From assembly GCF_052857255.1 (NCBI RefSeq), contig NW_027526648.1, forward strand, positions 62,001 to 126,000: 64,000 bases of DNA, written 5' to 3'. The position numbers were made by a program, and so were the translations under genes. This DNA is from Amblyomma americanum. Its lineage: Eukaryota; Arthropoda; Arachnida; Ixodida; Ixodidae. Under the pieces are notes generated by a model, which searched no databases, was not told the origin of the DNA, and saw only the letters and a list, made by a program, of their open reading frames with translations. Below, piece by piece: positions 25,649-37,949 of this stretch (the stretch's first letter is position 1; each line of letters starts with the position of its first letter).

Positions 25649-26517
25649 GATGTATCTCGTTGTTTTGAGCCGGAATACAAGTTTTCGCGCAGTTCTGAAA
25701 GAAAAAGTTTACACCTTTCTCTCGTCCACTATTCGACGACTTGTAAATTCGATGCTCGTGAATCTTGCTAGTTTCGATCTAAAACGATGTATCCGTTGTT
25801 TTGAGCCGGAATACAAGTTTTCGCGCAGTTCTTAGAGAAAAAGTTTACACCTTTCTCTCGTCTACTCTTCGACGACTTGTAAAATCGATGCTCTTGAATC
25901 TTGCTAGTTTCGATCTAAAACGATGTATCCCGTTTTTTTGAGCCGGTATACAAGTTTTCGCGCAGTTCTGAGAGAAAACTTTTACACCTTTCTCTCGTGT
26001 ACTCTTCGACGACGTGTAAAATCGATGCTCGTGAATCTTGCTAGTTTCGATCTAAAACGATGTATCCCGTTGTTTTGAGCCGGAATACAAGTTTTCGCGC
26101 AGTTCTGAGAGAAAAAGTTTACACCTTTCTCTCGAGTACTCTGACGACTTGTAAAATCGATGCTCGTGAATCTTGCTAGTTTCGATCTACAACGATGTAT
26201 CCTGTTGTTTTGAGCTGAAATAGAAGTTTTCGCGCAGATCTGAGAGAAAAAGTTTACACCTTTCTCTCGTCTACTCTTCGACGACTTGTAAAATTGGTGC
26301 TCGTGAATCTTGCTAGTTTCGATCTAAAACGATGAATCCCGTTGTTTTGAGAAGGAATACAAGTTTTCGCGCAGTTCTGAGAGAAAAAGTTTACACCTTT
26401 CTCTCGTCTACTCTTCAACGACTTGTAATATCGATGCTCGTGAATCTTGCTAGTTTCGATCTAAAACGATGTACCCCGTTGTTTTGAGCCGGAATATAAG
26501 TTTTCGTGTAGTTCTGA

Positions 26518-26542
26518 GAGAAAAAGTTTACGCCTTTTTCTC
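26518..26542. repeat. Perfect 9-bp hairpin variant, right-arm change (C71T)
   Basis: Here the left arm keeps the consensus GAGAAAAAG (26518-26526), while the right arm is CTTTTTCTC (26534-26542) around the loop TTTACGC. The C-to-T change at monomer position 71 repairs the same mismatch from the opposite side. The type is linked to GTACCCCG at the monomer start and TCGTGTAG in the middle, and recurs at for example 331-467, 5.8 kb, 19.2 kb, 30.6 kb and 40.0 kb. Confidence 0.85.
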
Positions 26543-27476
26543 GTCTACTCTTCGACGACTTGTAAAATCGATGCTCGTGAATCTTGCTAGTTTCGACCTA
26601 AAACGATGTATCCCGTTGTTTTGAGCCGGAATACAAGTTTTCGTGCAGTTCTGAGAGAAAAAGTTTACACCTTTCTCTCGTCTACTCTTCGACGACTTGT
26701 AAAATCGATGCTCGTGAATCTTGCTAGTTTCGATCTAAAACGATGTATTCCGTTGTTTTGAGCCGGAATACAAGTTTTCGCGCAGTTCTTAGAGAAAAAG
26801 TTTACACCTTTCTCTCGTCTACTCTTCGACGACTTGTAAAATCGATGCTCGTGAATCTTGCTAGTTTCGATCTAAAACGATGTATCCCGTTGTTTTGAGC
26901 CGGAATACAAGCTTTCGCGCAGTTCTGAGAGAAAAAGTTTACACCTTTCTCTCGTGTACTCTTCGAAGACATGTAAAATCGATGCCCATGAATCTTGCTA
27001 GTTTCGATCTAAAACGATGTATCTGGTTGTTTTGAGCCGGAATACAAGTTTTCGCGCAGTTCTGAGAGAAAAAGTTTACACCTTTCTCTCGTCTACTCTT
27101 CGAGGACTTGTAAAATCGATGCTCCTGAATCTTGCTAGTTTCGATCTAAAACGATGAATCCTGTTGTTTTGAGCCGGAATACAAGTTTTCGCGCCGTTCT
27201 GAGAGAGAAAGTTTACACCTTTCTCTCGACTACTATTCGACGACTTGTAAAATCGATGCTCGTGAATCTTGCTAGTTTCGATCTAAAACGATGTATTCCG
27301 TTGTTTTGAGCCGGAATACAAGTTTTCGCGCAGTTCTTAGAGAAAAAGTTTACACCTTTCTCTCGTCTACTCTTCGAGGACTTGTAAAATCGATGCTCGT
27401 GAATCTTGCTAGTTTCGATCTAAAACGATGAATCCCGTTGTTTTGAGCCGGAATACAAGTTTTCGCGCAGTTCTGA

Positions 27477-27501
27477 GAGAGAAAGTTTACACCTTTCTCT
27501 C
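27477..27501. repeat. Perfect 9-bp hairpin variant, left-arm change (A55G)
   Basis: In this monomer type the left arm reads GAGAGAAAG (27477-27485) and the right arm CTTTCTCTC (27493-27501), with the 7-base loop TTTACAC. The A-to-G change at monomer position 55 removes the mismatch of the consensus stem. The type recurs dozens of times and is normally linked to CTCGACTACTATTCG just downstream. Confidence 0.85.
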
Positions 27502-30500
27502 GACTACTATTCGACGACTTGTAAAATCGATGCTCGTGAATTTTGCTAGTTTCGACCTAAAACGATGAATCCCGTTGTTTTGAGCCGCAATACAAGTTTT
27601 CGCGCAGTTCTGAGAGAGAAAGTTTACACCTTTCTCTCGACTACTATTCGACGACTTGTAAAATCGATGCTCGTGAATTTTGCTAGTTTCGACCTAAAAC
27701 GATGTATCTCGTTGTTTTGAGCCGGAATACAAGTTTTCGCGCAGTTCTGAAAGAAAAAGTTTACACCTTTCTCTCGTCCACTATTCGACGACTTGTAAAT
27801 TCGATGCTCGTGAATCTTGCTAGTTTCGATCTAAAACGATGTATCCGTTGTTTTGAGCCGGAATACAAGTTTTCGCGCAGTTCTTAGAGAAAAAGTTTAC
27901 ACCTTTCTCTCGTCTACTCTTCGACGACTTGTAAAATCGATGCTCTTGAATCTTGCTAGTTTCGATCTAAAACGATGTATCCCGTTTTTTTGAGCCGGTA
28001 TACAAGTTTTCGCGCAGTTCTGAGAGAAAACTTTTACACCTTTCTCTCGTGTACTCTTCGACGACGTGTAAAATCGATGCTCGTGAATCTTGCTAGTTTC
28101 GATCTAAAACGATGTATCCCGTTGTTTTGAGCCGGAATACAAGTTTTCGCGCAGTTCTGAGAGAAAAAGTTTACACCTTTCTCTCGAGTACTCTGACGAC
28201 TTGTAAAATCGATGCTCGTGAATCTTGCTAGTTTCGATCTACAACGATGTATCCTGTTGTTTTGAGCTGAAATAGAAGTTTTCGCGCAGATCTGAGAGAA
28301 AAAGTTTACACCTTTCTCTCGTCTACTCTTTGACGACTTGTAAAATTGGTGCTCGTGAATCTTGCTAGTTTCGATTTAAAACGATGAATCCCGTTGTTTT
28401 GAGAAGGAATACAAGTTTTCGCGCAGTTCTGAGAGAAAAAGTTTACACCTTTCTCTCGTCTACTCTTCAACGAGTTGTAATATCGATGCTCGTGAATCTT
28501 GCTAGTTTCGATCTAAAACGATGTACCCCGTTGTTTTGAGCCGGAATATAAGTTTTCGTGTAGTTCTGAGAGAAAAAGTTTACGCCTTTTTCTCGTCTAC
28601 TCTTTGACTTGTAAAATCGATGCTCGTGAATCTTGCTAGTTTCGACCTAAAACGATGTATCCCGTTGTTTTGAGCTGGAATACAAGTTTTCGCGCAGTTC
28701 TGAGAGAAAAAGTTTACACCTTTCTCTCGAGTACTCTGACGACTTGTAAAATCGATGCTCGTGAATCTTGCTAGTTTCGATCTAAAACGATTTATCCCGT
28801 TGTTTTGAGCCGGAATACAAGTTTTCGTGCAGTTCTGAGAGAAAAAGTTTACACCTTTCTCTCGTCTACTCTTCGACGACTTGTAAAATCGATGCTCGTG
28901 AATCTTGCTAGTTTCGATCTAAAACGATGTATTCCGTTGTTTTGAGCCGGAATACAAGTTTTCGCGCAGTTCTTAGAGAAAATGTTTACACCTTTCTCTC
29001 GTCTACTCTTCGACGACTTGTAAAATCGATGCTCGTGAATCTTGCTAGTTTCGATCTAAAACGATGCATCCCGTTGTTTTGAGCCGGAATACAAGCTTTC
29101 GCGCAGTTTTGAGAGAAAAAGTTTACACCTTTCTCTCGTGTACTCTTCGAAGACATGTAAAATCGATGCCCATGAATCTTGCTAGTTTCGATCTAAAACG
29201 ATGTATCTGGTTGTTTTGAGCCGGAATACAAGTTTTCGCGCAGTTCTGAGAGAAAAAGTTTACACCTTTCTCTCGTCTACTCTTCGAGGACTTGTAAAAT
29301 CGATGCTCCTGAATCTTGCTAGTTTCGATCTAAAACGATGAATCCTGTTGTTTTGAGCCGGAATACAAGTTTTCGCGCCGTTCTGAGAGAGAAAGTTTAC
29401 ACCTTTCTCTCGACTACTATTCGACGACTTGTAAAATCGATGCTCGTGAATCTTGCTAGTTTCGATCTAAAACGATGAATCCCGTTGTTTTGAGCCGGAA
29501 TACAAGTTTTCGCGCAGTTCTGAGAGAGAAAGTTTACACCTTTCTCTCGACTACTATTCGACGACTTGTAAAATCGATGCTCGTGAATTTTGCTAGTTTC
29601 GACCTAAAACGATGAATCCCGTTGTTTTGAGCCGGAATACAAGTTTTCGCGCAGTTCTGAGAGAGAAAGTTTACACCTTTCTCTCGACTACTATTCGACG
29701 ACTTGTAAAATCGATGCTCGTGAATTTTGCTAGTTTCGACCTAAAACGATGTATCTCGTTGTTTTGAGCCGGAATACAAGTTTTCGCGCAGTTCTGAAAG
29801 AAAAAGTTTACACCTTTCTCTCGTCCACTATTCGACGACTTGTAAATTCGATGCTCGTGAATCTTGCTAGTTTCGATCTAAAACGATGTACCCGTTGTTT
29901 TGAGCCGGAATACAAGTTTTCGCGCAGTTCTTAGAGAAAAAGTTTACACCTTTCTCTCGTCTACTCTTCGACGACTTGTAAAATCGATGCTCTTGAATCT
30001 TGCTAGTTTCGATCTAAAACGATGTATCCCGTTTTTTTGAGCCGGTATACAAGTTTTCGCGCAGTTCTGAGAGAAAACTTTTACACCTTTCTCTCGTGTA
30101 CTCTTCGACGACGTGTAAAATCGATGCTCGTGAATCTTGCTAGTTTCGATCTAAAACGATGTATCCCGTTGTTTTGAGCCGGAATACAAGTTTTCGCGCA
30201 GTTCTGAGAGAAAAAGTTTACACCTTTCTCTCGAGTACTCTGACGACTTGTAAAATCGATGCTCGTGAATCTTGCTAGTTTCGATCTACAACGATGTATC
30301 CTGTTGTTTTGAGCTGAAATAGAAGTTTTCGCGCAGATCTGAGAGAAAAAGTTTACACCTTTCTCTCGTCTACTCTTCGACGACTTGTAAAATTGGTGCT
30401 CGTGAATCTTGCTAGTTTCGATCTAAAACGATGAATCCCGTTGTTTTGAGAAGGAATACAAGTTTTCGCGCAGTTCTGAGAGAAAAAGTTTACACCTTTC

Positions 30501-32343
30501 TCTCGTCTACTCTTCAACGACTTGTAATATCGATGCTCGTGAATCTTGCTAGTTTCGATCTAAAACGATGTACCCCGTTGTTTTGAGCCGGAATATAAGT
30601 TTTCGTGTAGTTCTGAGAGAAAAAGTTTACGCCTTTTTCTCGTCTACTCTTCGACGACTTGTAAAATCGATGCTCGTGAATCTTGCTAGTTTCGACCTAA
30701 AACGATGTATCCCGTTGTTTTGAGCCGGAATACAAGTTTTCGCGCAGTTCTGAGAGAAAAAGTTTACACCTTTCTCTCGAGTACTCTGACGACTTGTAAA
30801 ATCGATGCTCGTGAATCTTGCTAGTTTCGATCTAAAACGATTTATCCCGTTGTTTTGAGCCGGAATACAAGTTTTCGTGCAGTTCTGAGAGAAAAAGTTT
30901 ACACCTTTCTCTCGTCTACTCTTCGACGACTTGTAAAATCGATGCTCGTGAATCTTGCTAGTTTCGATCTAAAACGATGTATTCCGTTGTTTTGAGCCGG
31001 AATACAAGTTTTCGCGCAGTTCTTAGAGAAAAAGTTTACACCTTTCTCTCGTCTACTCTTCGACGACTTGTAAAATCGATGCTCGTGAATCTTGCTAGTT
31101 TCGATCTAAAACGATGTATCCCGTTGTTTTGAGCCGGAATACAAGCTTTCGCGCAGTTCTGAGAGAAAAAGTTTACACCTTTCTCTCGTGTACTCTTCGA
31201 AGACATGTAAAATCGATGCCCATGAATCTTGCTAGTTTCGATCTAAAACGATGTATCTGGTTGTTTTGAGCCGGAATACAAGTTTTCGCGCAGTTCTGAG
31301 AGAAAAAGTTTACACCTTTCTCTCGTCTACTCTTCGAGGACTTGTAAAATCGATGCTCCTGAATCTTGCTAGTTTCGATCTAAAACGATGAATCCTGTTG
31401 TTTTGAGCCGGAATACAACTTTTCGCGCCGTTCTGAGAGAGAAAGTTTACACCTTTCTCTCGACTACTATTCGACGACTTGTAAAATCGATGCTCGTGAA
31501 TCTTGCTAGTTTCGATCTAAAACGATGTATTCCGTTGTTTTGAGCCGGAATACAAGTTTTCGCGCAGTTCTTAGAGAAAAAGTTTACACCTTTCTCTCGT
31601 CTACTCTTCGAGGACTTGTAAAATCGATGCTCGTGAATCTTGCTAGTTTCGATCTAAAACGATGAATCCCGTTGTTTTGAGCCGGAATACAAGTTTTCGC
31701 GCAGTTCTGAGAGAGAAAGTTTACACCTTTCTCTCGACTACTATTCGACGACTTGTAAAATCGATGCTCGTGAATTTTGCTAGTTTCGACCTAAAACGAT
31801 GAATCCCGTTGTTTTGAGCCGCAATACAAGTTTTCGCGCAGTTCTGAGAGAGAAAGTTTACACCTTTCTCTCGACTACTATTCGACGACTTGTAAAATCG
31901 ATGCTCGTGAATTTTGCTAGTTTCGACCTAAAACGATGTATCTCGTTGTTTTGAGCCGGAATACAAGTTTTCGCGCAGTTCTGAAAGAAAAAGTTTACAC
32001 CTTTCTCTCGTCCACTATTCGACGACTTGTAAATTCGATGCTCGTGAATCTTGCTAGTTTCGATCTAAAACGATGTATCCGTTGTTTTGAGCCGGAATAC
32101 AAGTTTTCGCGCAGTTCTTAGAGAAAAAGTTTACACCTTTCTCTCGTCTACTCTTCGACGACTTGTAAAATCGATGCTCTTGAATCTTGCTAGTTTCGAT
32201 CTAAAACGATGTATCCCGTTTTTTGAGCCGGTATACAAGTTTTCGCGCAGTTCTGAGAGAAAACTTTTACACCTTTCTCTCGTGTACTCTTCGACGACGT
32301 GTAAAATCGATGCTCGTGAATCTTGCTAGTTTCGATCTAAAAC

Positions 32344-33161
32344 GATGTATCCCGTTGTTTTGAGCCGGAATACAAGTTTTCGCGCAGTTCTGAGAGAAAA
32401 AGTTTACACCTTTCTCTCGAGTACTCTGACGACTTGTAAAATCGATGCTCGTGAATCTTGCTAGTTTCGATCTACAACGATGTATCCTGTTGTTTTGAGC
32501 TGAAATAGAAGTTTTCGCGCAGATCTGAGAGAAAAAGTTTACACCATTCTCTCGTCTACTCTTCGACGACTTGTAAAATTGGTGCTCGTGAATCTTGCTA
32601 GTTTCGATCTAAAACGATGAATCCCGTTGTTTTGAGCCGGAATACAAGTTTTCGCGCCGTTCTGAGAGAGAAAGTTCACACCTTTCTCTCGACTACTATT
32701 CGACGACTTGTAAAATCGATGCTCGTGAATCTTGCTAGTTTCGATCTAAAACGATGTATCCCGTTGTTTTGAGCCGGAATACAAGTTTTCGCGCAGTTCT
32801 GAGAGAAAAAGTTTACACCTTTCTCTCGAGTACTCTGACGACTTGTAAAATCGATGCTCGTGAATCTTGCTAGTTTCGATCTACAACGATGTATCCTGTT
32901 GTTTTGAGCTGAAATAGAAGTTTTCGCGCAGATCTGAGAGAAAAAGTTTACACCTTTCTCTCGTCTACTCTTCGACGACTTGTAAAATTGGTGCTCGTGA
33001 ATCTTGCTAGTTTCGATCTAAAACGATGAATCCCGTTGTTTTGAGAAGGAATACAAGTTTTCGCGCAGTTCTGAGAGAAAAAGTTTACACCTTTCTCTCG
33101 TCTACTCTTCAACGACTTGTAATATCGATGCTCGTGAATCTTGCTAGTTTCGATCTAAAAC
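32344..33161. repeat. Local 409-bp (3-monomer) duplication inside the fourth copy
   Basis: The CTCGAGTACTCTG monomer followed by the GTATCCTG/GAGCTGAAATAG monomer occurs at 32344 and again at 32753, an offset of 409 (135+137+137). The monomer between them (32617) is a GAATCCC type with CGCCGTTCTGAGAGAG and a rare TTCACACC. The second round instead carries the usual GAGAAGG. The rare TTCACACC also appears at about 33.77, 34.59 and 35.69 kb. Confidence 0.8.
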
Positions 33162-34118
33162 GATGTACCCCGTTGTTTTGAGCCGGAATATAAGTTTTCG
33201 TGTAGTTCTGAGAGAAAAAGTTTACGCCTTTTTCTCGTCTACTCTTCGACGACTTGTAAAATCGATGCTCGTGAATCTTGCTAGTTTCGACCTAAAACGA
33301 TGTATCCCGTTGTTTTGAGCCGGAATACAAGTTTTCGCGCAGTTCTGAGAGAAAAAGTTTACACCTTTCTCTCGAGTACTCTGACGACTTGTAAAATCGA
33401 TGCTCGTGAATCTTGCTAGTTTCGATCTAAAACGATTTATCCCGTTGTTTTGAGCCGGAATACAAGTTTTCGTGCAGTTCTGAGAGAAAAAGTTTACACC
33501 TTTCTCTCGTCTACTCTTCGACGACTTGTAAAATCGATGCTCGTGAATCTTGCTAGTTTCGATCTAAAACGATGTATCTGGTTGTTTTGAGCCGGAATAC
33601 AAGTTTTCGCGCAGTTCTGAGAGAAAAAGTTTACGCCTTTCTCTCGTCTACTCTTCGAGGACTTGTAAAATCGATGCTCCTGAATCTTGCTAGTTTCGAT
33701 CTAAAACGATGAATCCTGTTGTTTTGAGCCGGAATACAAGTTTTCGCGCCGTTCTGAGAGAGAAAGTTCACACCTTTCTCTCGACTACTATTCGACGACG
33801 TGCAAAATCGATGCTCGTGAATCTTGCTGGTTTTGATCTAAAACGATGTATCCCGTTGTTTTGAGCCGGAATACAAGTTTTCGCGCAGTTCTGAGTGAAA
33901 AAGTTAACACCTTTCTCTCGTCTACTCTTCGACGACTTGTAATATCGATGCTCGTGAATCTTGCTAGTTTCGATCTAAAACGTTATAACCCGTTGTTCTG
34001 AGCCGGAATACAAGTTTTGGCGCAGTTCTGAGAGAAAACGTTTACACCTTCCTCTCGTCTACTCTTCGACGACTTGTAAAATCAATGCTCGTATATCTTG
34101 CTAGTTTCGATCTAAAAC

Positions 34119-34255
34119 GATGTATCCCGTTGTTTTGAGCCGGAATACAAGTTTTCGCGCAGTTCTGAGAGAAAAAGTTTACACCTTTCTCTCGTCTACT
34201 CTTCGACGACTTGTAAAATCGATGCTCGTGAATCTTGCTAGTTTCGATCTAAAAC
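34119..34255. repeat. Representative consensus monomer (137 bp)
   Basis: This copy carries the commonest base at every position I compared. Landmarks by monomer position: GATGTATCCCG at 1-11, GAGCCGGAATAC at 19-30, TTTTCGCGCAG at 34-44, GAGAGAAAAAG at 49-59, TTTACACC at 60-67, CTCTCGTCTACTC at 71-83, TTCGACGAC at 84-92, AAAATCGATGCTCG at 97-110, CTTGCTAG at 116-123, TTCGATCTAAAAC at 125-137. Hand count: A34 C30 G27 T46, 41.6% GC, 11 CpG. The ATCGAT at 100-105 is a palindrome present in most monomers. No shorter internal tandem subrepeat is evident, though CGAT occurs three times within about 40 bp (102, 127 and across the 137/1 junction). Confidence 0.95.
34167..34193. repeat. Intramonomer inverted repeat (hairpin/cruciform potential)
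   Basis: Positions 49-75 of the monomer contain two possible pairings. GAGAGAAA (49-56) pairs perfectly with TTTCTCTC (68-75), leaving an 11-base spacer. In the other register, GAGAAAAAG (51-59) pairs with CTTTCTCTC (67-75) around the 7-base loop TTTACAC, with a single A.C mismatch between positions 55 and 71. One arm is purine-only and the other pyrimidine-only. The structure lies in nearly every monomer of the window, although some variants weaken it (AAAACG in the left arm; TTCTTAGAG). Formation of a cruciform or an RNA stem is inference. Confidence 0.75.
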
Positions 34256-36721
34256 GATGTATTCCGTTGTTTTGAGCCGGAATACAAGTTTTCGCGCAGT
34301 TCTTAGAGAAAAAGTTTACACCTTTCTCTCGTCTACTCTTCGACGACTTGTAAAATCGATGCTCGTGAATCTTGCTAGTTTCGATCTAAAACGATGTATC
34401 CCGTTGTTTTGAGCCGGAATACAAGCTTTCGCGCAGTTCTGAGAGAAAAAGTTTACACCTTTCTCTCGTGTACTCTTCGAAGACATGTAAAATCGATGCC
34501 CATGAATCTTGCTAGTTTCGATCTAAAACGATGAATCCTGTTGTTTTGAGCCGGAATACAAGTTTTCGCGCCGTTCTGAGAGAGAAAGTTCACACCTTTC
34601 TCTCGACTACTATTCGACGACTTGTAAAATCGATGCTCGTGAATCTTGCTAGTTTCGATCTAAAACGATGTATCCCGTTGTTTTGAGCCGGAATACAAGT
34701 TTTCGCGCAGTTCTGAGAGAAAAAGTTTACACCTTTCTCTCGTCTACTCTTCGACGACTTGTAATATCGATGCTCGTGAATCTTGCTAGTTTCGATCTAA
34801 AACGATGTAACCCGTTGTTCTGAGCCGGAATACAAGTTTTGGCGCAGTTCTGAGAGAAAACGTTTACACCTTTCTCTCGTCTACTCTTCGACGACTTGTA
34901 AAATCAATGCTCGTATATCTTGCTAGTTTCGATCTAAAACGATGTATCCCGTTGTTTTGAGCCGGAATACAAGTTTTCGCGCAGTTCTGAGAGAAAAAGT
35001 TTACACCTTTCTCTTGTCTACTCTTCGAAGACTTGTAAAATCGATGCCCGTGAATCTTCCTAGTTTCAATCCAAAACGATGTATCCAGTTGTTTTGAGCC
35101 GGAATACAAGTTTTCGCGCAGTTCTGAGAGAAAAAGTTTACACCTTTCTCTCGTCTACTCTTCGACGACTTGTAAAATCGATGCTCGTGAATCTTGCTAG
35201 TTTCGATCTAAAACGATGTATTCCGTTGTTTTGAGCCGGAATACAAGTTTTCGCGCAGTTCTTAGAGAAAAAGTTTACACCTTTCTCTCGTCTACTCTTC
35301 GACGACTTGTAAAATCGATGCTCGTGAATCTTGCTAGTTTCGATCTAAAACGATGTATCCCGTTGTTTTGAGCCGGAATACAAGCTTTCGCGCAGTTCTG
35401 AGAGAAAAAGTTTACACCTTTCTCTCGTGTACTCTTCGAAGACATGTAAAATCGATGCCCATGAATCTTGCTAGTTTCGATCTAAAACGATGTATCTGGT
35501 TGTTTTGAGCCGGAATACAAGTTTTCGCGCAGTTCTGAGAGAAAAAGTTTACACCTTTCTCTCGTCTACTCTTCGAGGACTTGTAAAATCGATGCTCCTG
35601 AATCTTGCTAGTTTCGATCTAAAACGATGAATCCTGTTGTTTTGAGCCGGAATACAAGTTTTCGCGCCGTTCTGGGAGAGAAAGTTCACACCTTTCTCTC
35701 GACTACTATTCGACGACTTGTAAAATCGATGCTCGTGAATCTTGCTAGTTTCGATCTAAAACGATGAATCCCGTTGTTTTGAGCCGGTATACAAGTTTTC
35801 GCGCAGTTCTGAGAGAAAACGTTTACACCTTTCTCTCGTGTACTCTTCGACGACGTGCAAAATCGATGCTCGTGAATCTTGCTGGTTTTGATCTAAAACG
35901 ATGTATCCCGTTGTTTTGAGCCGGAATACAAGTTTTCGCGCAGTTCTGAGTGAAAAAGTTAACACCTTTCTCTCGTCTACTCTTCGATGACTTGTAATAT
36001 CGATGCTCGTGAATCTTGCTAGTTTCGATCTAAAACGTTATAACCCGTTGTTCTGAGCCGGAATACAAGTTTTGGCGCAGTTCTGAGAGAAAACGTTTAC
36101 ACCTTTCTCTCGTCTACTCTTCGACGACTTGTAAAATCAATGCTCGTATATCTTGCTAGTTTCGATCTAAAACGATGTATCCCGTTGTTTTGAGCCGGAA
36201 TACAAGTTCTCGCGCAGTTCTGAGAGAAAAAGTTTACACCTTTCTCTCGTCTACTCTTCGACGACTTGTAATATCGATGCTCGTGAATCTTGCTAGTTTC
36301 GATCTAAAACGGTGTAACCCGTTGTTCTGAGCCGGAATACAAGTTTTGGCGCAGTTCTGAGAGAAAACGTTTACACCTTTTTCTCGTCTACTCTTCGACG
36401 ACTTGTAAAATCAATGCTCGTATATCTTGCTAGTTTCGATCTAAAACGATGTATCCCGTTGTTTTGAGCCGGAATACAAGTTTTCGCGCAGTTCTGAGAG
36501 AAAAAGTTTACACCTTTCTCTTGTCTACTCTTCGAAGACTTGTAAAATCGATGCCCGTGAATCTTCCTAGTTTCAATCCAAAACGATGTATCCAGTTGTT
36601 TCGAGCCGGAATACAAGTTTTCGCGCAGTTCTGAGAGAAAAAGTTTACACCTTTCTCTCGTCTACTCTTCGACGACTTGTAAAATCGATGCTCGTGAATC
36701 TTGCTAGTTTCGATCTAAAAC

Positions 36722-37264
36722 GATGTATCCCGTTGTTTTGAGACGGAATACAAGTTTTCGCGCAGTTCTGAAAGAAAAAGTTTACACATTTCTCTCGTCT
36801 ACTCTTCGATGACCTGTAAAATCGATGTTCGTGAATCTTGCTAGTTTCGATCTAAAACGATGTATTTCGTTGTTTTGAGCCGGAATACAAGTTTTCGCGC
36901 AGTTCTGAGAAAAAAAATTTACACCTTTCTCTCGTCCACTCTTCGACGACTTGTAAAATCGATGCTCGTGAATCTAGTTTCGATCTAAAACGATGTATCT
37001 CGTTGTTTTGAGCCGTAATGCAAGTTTTCGCGCAGTTCTGAGAGAAAAAGTTTACACGTTTCTCTCGTCTACTCTTCGGCGACTTGTAAAATCGATGCTC
37101 TTGAATCTTGCTTGTTTCGACCTAAACGATGTATCTCGTTGTTTTGATCCGGAATACAAGTTTTCGCGCAGTTCTGAGAGAAAAAGTTTACACCTTTCTC
37201 TCGTGTACTCTTCGACGACTTGTAAAATCGATGCTCGTGAATCTTGCTAGTTTCGATCTAAAAC
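36722..37264. repeat. Pocket of unusually diverged monomers
   Basis: Four consecutive monomers carry many changes rare elsewhere: GAGACGGAATAC, TTACACATTTC, CGATGACCTG, GATGTTCG, GTATTTCG, GAGAAAAAAAATTT, GAGCCGTAATGCAAG, TTACACGTTTC, CTTCGGCGAC, CTTGCTTGTTTCG, CCTAAACGATG and TTTTGATCCGG. A 4-base deletion (TGCT lost from CTTGCTAG) lies near 36976. The only other copy seen is at 46419-46965. Confidence 0.85.
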
Positions 37265-37949
37265 GATGTATCCCGTTGTTTTGAGCCAGAATACAAGTTT
37301 TCGCGCAGTTATGAGAGAAAAAGTTTACACCTTTCTCTCGTCGACTCTTCGAGGACTTGTAAACTCGATGCCCATGAATCTTGCTAGTTTCGATCTAAAA
37401 CGATGTATCCCGTTTTTTTGAGCCGGAATACAAGTTTTCGCGCAGTTCTGAGAGAAAAAGTTTACACCTTTCTCTCGTCTACTCTTCGAGGACTTGTAAA
37501 ATCTATGCTCGTGAATCTTGCTAGTTTCGATCTAAAACGATGAATCCCTTTGTTTTGAGCCGGAATACAAGTTTTCGCGCAGTTTTGAGAGAGAAAGTTT
37601 ACACCTTTCTCTCGACTACTATTCGACGACTTGTGAAATCGATGCTCGTGAATCTTGCTAGTTTCGACCTAAAACGATGTATCTGGTTGTTTTGAGATGG
37701 AATACAAGCTTTCGCGCAGATCTGAGAGAAAAAGTTTACACCTTTCTCTCGTCTACTCTTCGACGACTTGTAAAATTGGTGCTCGTGAATCTTGCTAGTT
37801 TCGATCTAAAACGATGAATCCCGTTGTTTTGAGCCGGAATACAAGTTTTCGCGCAGTTCTGAGAGAAAAAGTTTACACCTTTCTCTCGTCTACTCTTCAA
37901 CGACTTGTAATATCGATGCTCGTGAATCTTGCTAGTTTCGATCTAAAAC

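Larger units (their letters stand above)
25649..33570. repeat. 15/15/16-monomer higher-order repeat with monomer gain and loss
   Basis: Copies start at 25649, 27701, 29748 and 31935 with the GTATCTCG monomer that carries CTGAAAGAAAAAG and CGTCCACTATTCG. Lengths are 2,052, 2,047 and 2,187 bp. The order is GTATCTCG, GTATCCG, GTATCCCGTTTTTTTG, GTATCCC with CTCGAGTACTCTG (135 bp), GTATCCTG, GAATCCC with GAGAAGG, GTACCCC, then a variable part. Copy 1 lacks the GATTTATCC start and the second CTCGAG monomer. Copy 2 has both but lacks a GTATTCC monomer. Copy 3 has all (16 monomers). The fourth copy is rearranged after about 32.6 kb. Confidence 0.9.
33571..37949. repeat. Mixed-order segment with 1,507- and about 2,057-bp internal echoes
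   Basis: A block of about four monomers at 34668-35220 is repeated at 36175-36727 (offset 1,507, exactly 11 x 137). Both include the rare CTTCCTAGTTTCAATCC. A rare ACGTTATAACCC start appears at about 33.98 and 36.04 kb, about 2,057 bp apart. GTATCCAG types are at 35078 and 36585. The right end holds the diverged pocket annotated separately. Confidence 0.8.

Noticed and set aside
34243..34259. CENP-B box-like word TTCGATCTAAAACGATG at the monomer end
   Set aside because: The known box is TTCGNNNNANNCGGG. The TTCG and the central A fit, but the CGGG part reads ACGA (6 of 9 essential bases). The reverse strand gives no better match, so I do not call a CENP-B site.
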